Shown one piece after another: positions 61,748 through 64,000 of a DNA stretch of 64,000 bases. This DNA comes from Pseudomonas sp. Leaf58 (GTDB lineage Bacteria; Pseudomonadota; Gammaproteobacteria; Pseudomonadales; Pseudomonadaceae). The DNA is taken from positions 2,485,501 through 2,549,500 of the forward strand of contig NZ_CP032677.1 in the NCBI RefSeq assembly GCF_003627215.1, in the 5' to 3' direction. Positions within the stretch are counted from its first letter, which is position 1. Each line of letters opens with the position of its first letter. A model generated the notes under the pieces. The model was not told the origin of the DNA and did no database searches. It was given only the letters and a program-made list of their open reading frames with translations. Position numbers and translations under genes: made by a program.

Positions 61748-63370
61748 TTAGGCCACAATGGTTGCCCGCTGCCCAGGAATGGCAGCAACCAGTTCGCGCG
61801 TGTAATTGTTCACCGGCCGCTCGAATACCTGCTCCACCGTCCCATGCTCTACCACCTGCCCCTGGCGCAGTACCAACACCTGGTCAGCCATGCTCGCCAC
61901 TACCGCCAGGTCATGCGAAACCAGCACATAAGCCATGCCCAGCTCGCGCTGCAGCTCCTCCAGCAGTGCCAGGATTTGCGCTTGCACTGACACATCCAGC
62001 GCGCTGACCGGCTCGTCGAGCAGCAACAGTTGCGGTTGTAACGCCAACGCCCGGGCGATGGCCACCCGCTGGCGCTGGCCGCCGGACAGTTCGCGCGGCA
62101 GGCGGTCGAGGTAGCTGAGCGGCAGGTGCACCCGCTCGATCAGCTCGCGGGCGCGCTGCTCCAGTGCAGCACCCTTGAGCACGCCAAACGACACCAGCGG
62201 CTCGACAATGCTGTCGAACACGGTAAAACGCGGGTCCAGGGCGGCGAACGGGTTTTGCTGTACCAGCTGCATGCGCCGGCGCAATGGGCGGAACTGGCGC
62301 CAGCCATGGCCGGTGACATCCTGTTGGTCGATCAGCACCCGGCCTTGGCTGGGCGCCTCCAGGCCCAGGGCGATGCGCAGGGCAGTACTCTTGCCTGAGC
62401 CCGACTCACCGACAATAGCCAAGGTTTGCCCGGGGTAAACCTGCAAGTCCAGGCCTTGCAGGGCGACAAAGCGGTTGGCTTGGCCCTTGACCCTGGCCAA
62501 TTCGAAGGTTTTGCCCACCCCCTGCAGGCTCAGAATCGGCGTTGAACCCGGTGCCAATGGCCGGGACTGGCGCCGGCCGCTGAACGCCGGTGCGGCGTCG
62601 AGCAGGGCGCGGGTATAGGGATGCTGGGGCGCCTGTACGATCTGTGCAGGCGGGCCTTGCTCGACCAGTTCGCCCTGCTTCATTACCAGCAGGCGGTCGG
62701 CGCGATCGGTGGCCATACCCAGGTCGTGGGTGATGATCAGCAGCGAGATGCCGCGCTCCGCCACCAGCCGTTGCAGGTGATCGAGGATTTTGCGCTGCAC
62801 CGTCACGTCCAGCGCGCTGGTGGGTTCGTCGGCGATGATCAGGCGCGGGTTGCCGGCCAGGGCAATGGCAATCAGTACCCGCTGGCGCATGCCGCCAGAC
62901 AACTCGTGTGGGTACTGGCGGGCGCGCAGGGCCGGGTTGTCCAGGCCGACTTGGGCGAGCAGGTCGAGCACATCGGCAGCGACACGGCGGTAGCGGCTGC
63001 CATGGGCCAGCGCCAGTGCTTCAGCTATCTGCTGGCCAATGCGCAGGGTGGGGTTGAGGCTGACCATTGGGTCTTGTGGCACCAGGCCGAGGGTGCGCCC
63101 GCGCAGCTGACGCTTTTGCCGCTCACTGGCGCGCGCCACATCAAGCCCGTCAACCCACAGTTGCCCGTGGTCGATGCGCGCGGCAGGCGGCAGCAAGCCG
63201 AGCAGGGCGTTGGCGAGGGTCGACTTGCCCGAACCGGACTCGCCGACGATAGCCACGGTCTCGCCTTGGTTCAAGGTGAATGAAAGGTGTTTGACGGCCT
63301 GGGTGGCCTGGCCGGCGGCGTGGTAGCTGATGCTCAGGTCGCGTACGGCCAACAAGGGCTGGTGGTTCAT
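61748..63370 (-). CDS. ABC transporter ATPase, two fused nucleotide-binding domains (Opp/Dpp type)
   Basis: The 540-residue protein fuses OppD-like and OppF-like ATPases. Each half has Walker [10 protein letters not shown], a signature (LSGGMRQRV, then LSGGQRQRV) and Walker B ([24 protein letters not shown]). This is the YejF/GsiA type. The ATG overlaps the stop of the permease gene (ATGA at 63367-63370); an apparent longer N terminus is the permease gene in another frame. Likely imports a peptide, glutathione-like or organosulfur compound, judging by the monooxygenases downstream. Confidence 0.94.
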   Translation of the reverse strand: MNHQPLLAVRDLSISYHAAGQATQAVKHLSFTLNQGETVAIVGESGSGKSTLANALLGLLPPAARIDHGQLWVDGLDVARASERQKRQLRGRTLGLVPQDPMVSLNPTLRIGQQIAEALALAHGSRYRRVAADVLDLLAQVGLDNPALRARQYPHELSGGMRQRVLIAIALAGNPRLIIADEPTSALDVTVQRKILDHLQRLVAERGISLLIITHDLGMATDRADRLLVMKQGELVEQGPPAQIVQAPQHPYTRALLDAAPAFSGRRQSRPLAPGSTPILSLQGVGKTFELARVKGQANRFVALQGLDLQVYPGQTLAIVGESGSGKSTALRIALGLEAPSQGRVLIDQQDVTGHGWRQFRPLRRRMQLVQQNPFAALDPRFTVFDSIVEPLVSFGVLKGAALEQRARELIERVHLPLSYLDRLPRELSGGQRQRVAIARALALQPQLLLLDEPVSALDVSVQAQILALLEELQRELGMAYVLVSHDLAVVASMADQVLVLRQGQVVEHGTVEQVFERPVNNYTRELVAAIPGQRATIVA

Positions 63371-64000
63371 CGCGCGTGCTCCTCGAAGGTACGGGCAAGG
63401 TGGTTGAGGCTGAACACCACGGCGACCACGAACAGGCCGGGCAGCAGCGACAGCCATGGGGCGGTGATCAGAAAATGCCTGCCGTTGGCGATCAGCGTGC
63501 CCCATTCCGCAGCCGGGGGCGCCGCACCAAAACCGAGGAAGCTGAGGCCGGCGGTGGCCAGGATGGCGGCGCCAAAATCGAGTGTGGCCAGTACCGCCAC
63601 CGGGCCCCAGGCGTTTGGCAGCACATGGCGCAGCAAGGTGCGCCGCCAACTGGCGCCGCCCAGGCGCGCGGCCTCGACATAGGGCAGGGTCTTTACCCGC
63701 AGTACTTCGCCGCGGGTGGTGCGGGCAAAACCGGGGATGATGCCCACGCCCACGGCAATGGCCACCGGTACCGTGCCAAAGCCGATAGCGGTGACGATGG
63801 CCAGGGCCAGCAGCAGGCCGGGCAGGGCCAGCAGCACATCGACCAGGCGCATGATTGCCGCGTCCAGGCGCCCGCCGGCGAAACCGGCCACTACACCCAA
63901 GCTCAAGCCCCCGGCCAGGGCGATGCCGACGGCCAGCAGCGCGGCCTGCACGGACAGGCGCGCGCCATACACCACGCGGGTATACAGGTCGCGGCCCAGT
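63367..64000 (-). CDS. ABC transporter permease (DppC type), 5' end outside the window
   Basis: The visible 211 codons begin within LGRDLYTRVVYGARLSV, the start of the core domain of DppC/OppC permeases, and include the EAA-like cytoplasmic loop (YVEAARLGGASWRRTLLRHVLPNA). The final membrane segments and C terminus are seen ([35 protein letters not shown]). The first 70 or so residues lie beyond base 64000. Coupled by ATGA to the ATPase gene. A DppB-type permease and a binding protein should follow further right. Confidence 0.92.
   Translation of the reverse strand, partial: LGRDLYTRVVYGARLSVQAALLAVGIALAGGLSLGVVAGFAGGRLDAAIMRLVDVLLALPGLLLALAIVTAIGFGTVPVAIAVGVGIIPGFARTTRGEVLRVKTLPYVEAARLGGASWRRTLLRHVLPNAWGPVAVLATLDFGAAILATAGLSFLGFGAAPPAAEWGTLIANGRHFLITAPWLSLLPGLFVVAVVFSLNHLARTFEEHAR

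Noticed and set aside
61748..63649. Long N-terminal extension of the ABC ATPase
   Set aside because: It lies inside the permease gene in another frame; the ATGA overlap at 63367-63370 sets the start.

Overview
The window reads as chromosomal DNA of a Pseudomonas putida-group bacterium. This is inferred from the high GC content, the P. putida-type REP elements (GAAGAGGCC / GCGGGTxxACCCGC palindromes), the MexEF-OprN pump, the GntP/GnuK/GntR gluconate set, the CbtBA/CobE/CobM cobalamin set and the overall gene order. I see no phage, plasmid, insertion sequence, CRISPR array, tRNA or rRNA. The content is catabolic, efflux and signalling genes in short operons.

Layout: (1) 0.3-8 kb: mobA, then an MFP-RND efflux operon divergent from an OmpR-type two-component system that is followed by a PACE-family exporter. 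(2) 8-16 kb: threonine dehydratase ilvA, preceded by an Ile-rich leader ORF and an intrinsic terminator that look like a transcriptional attenuator; then an uncharacterised Cys-containing protein, a VOC protein, a GapN-type aldehyde dehydrogenase, a GNAT-fold protein, an AraC regulator and a LysE exporter. (3) 16.5-28.6 kb: a TerC/CBS/CorC membrane protein, a RarD-like transporter, a CSS-EAL phosphodiesterase, hpd, a CSS-only membrane protein, a DJ-1/PfpI protein, a hybrid histidine kinase broken by one in-frame TAG, an intact related hybrid kinase, and a TPR protein. (4) 28.8-34.7 kb: mexE-mexF-oprN. (5) 34.9-39.7 kb: a sulfur cluster, with cysteine dioxygenase plus a four-domain rhodanese divergent from a sulfonate-type binding protein plus a flavin monooxygenase; the shared promoter region carries a 13-bp inverted repeat. 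(6) 39.7-46.9 kb: gspF-gspG with no other type II secretion genes, a lytic transglycosylase, and two collinear histidine kinases followed by one sigma54 activator with a good -24/-12 promoter. (7) 46.9-50.5 kb: a small secreted protein and the gluconate genes with three matching operator palindromes. (8) 50.5-56.5 kb: a 223-bp concentric palindrome, a soluble two-PAS chemoreceptor, a BvgS/EvgS-like hybrid kinase with its response regulator, and a DUF1272 protein. (9) 56.6-59 kb: a cobalamin riboswitch over cbtB-cbtA-cobE-cobM. (10) 59.1-64 kb: two more flavin monooxygenases downstream of a peptide/nickel-type ABC transporter that runs off the right edge.

The genes combine into several modules: two RND pumps and one PACE pump for drug or solvent tolerance, two sulfur-scavenging clusters, cobalt uptake feeding B12 synthesis, and gluconate catabolism. 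The most notable items are the ilvA attenuator, the kinase split exactly between the two helices of its dimerisation domain, the sigma54-linked duplicated kinases, and the alternating active/inactive rhodanese domains. All functions are read from sequence motifs and remembered family knowledge; no database search was run.
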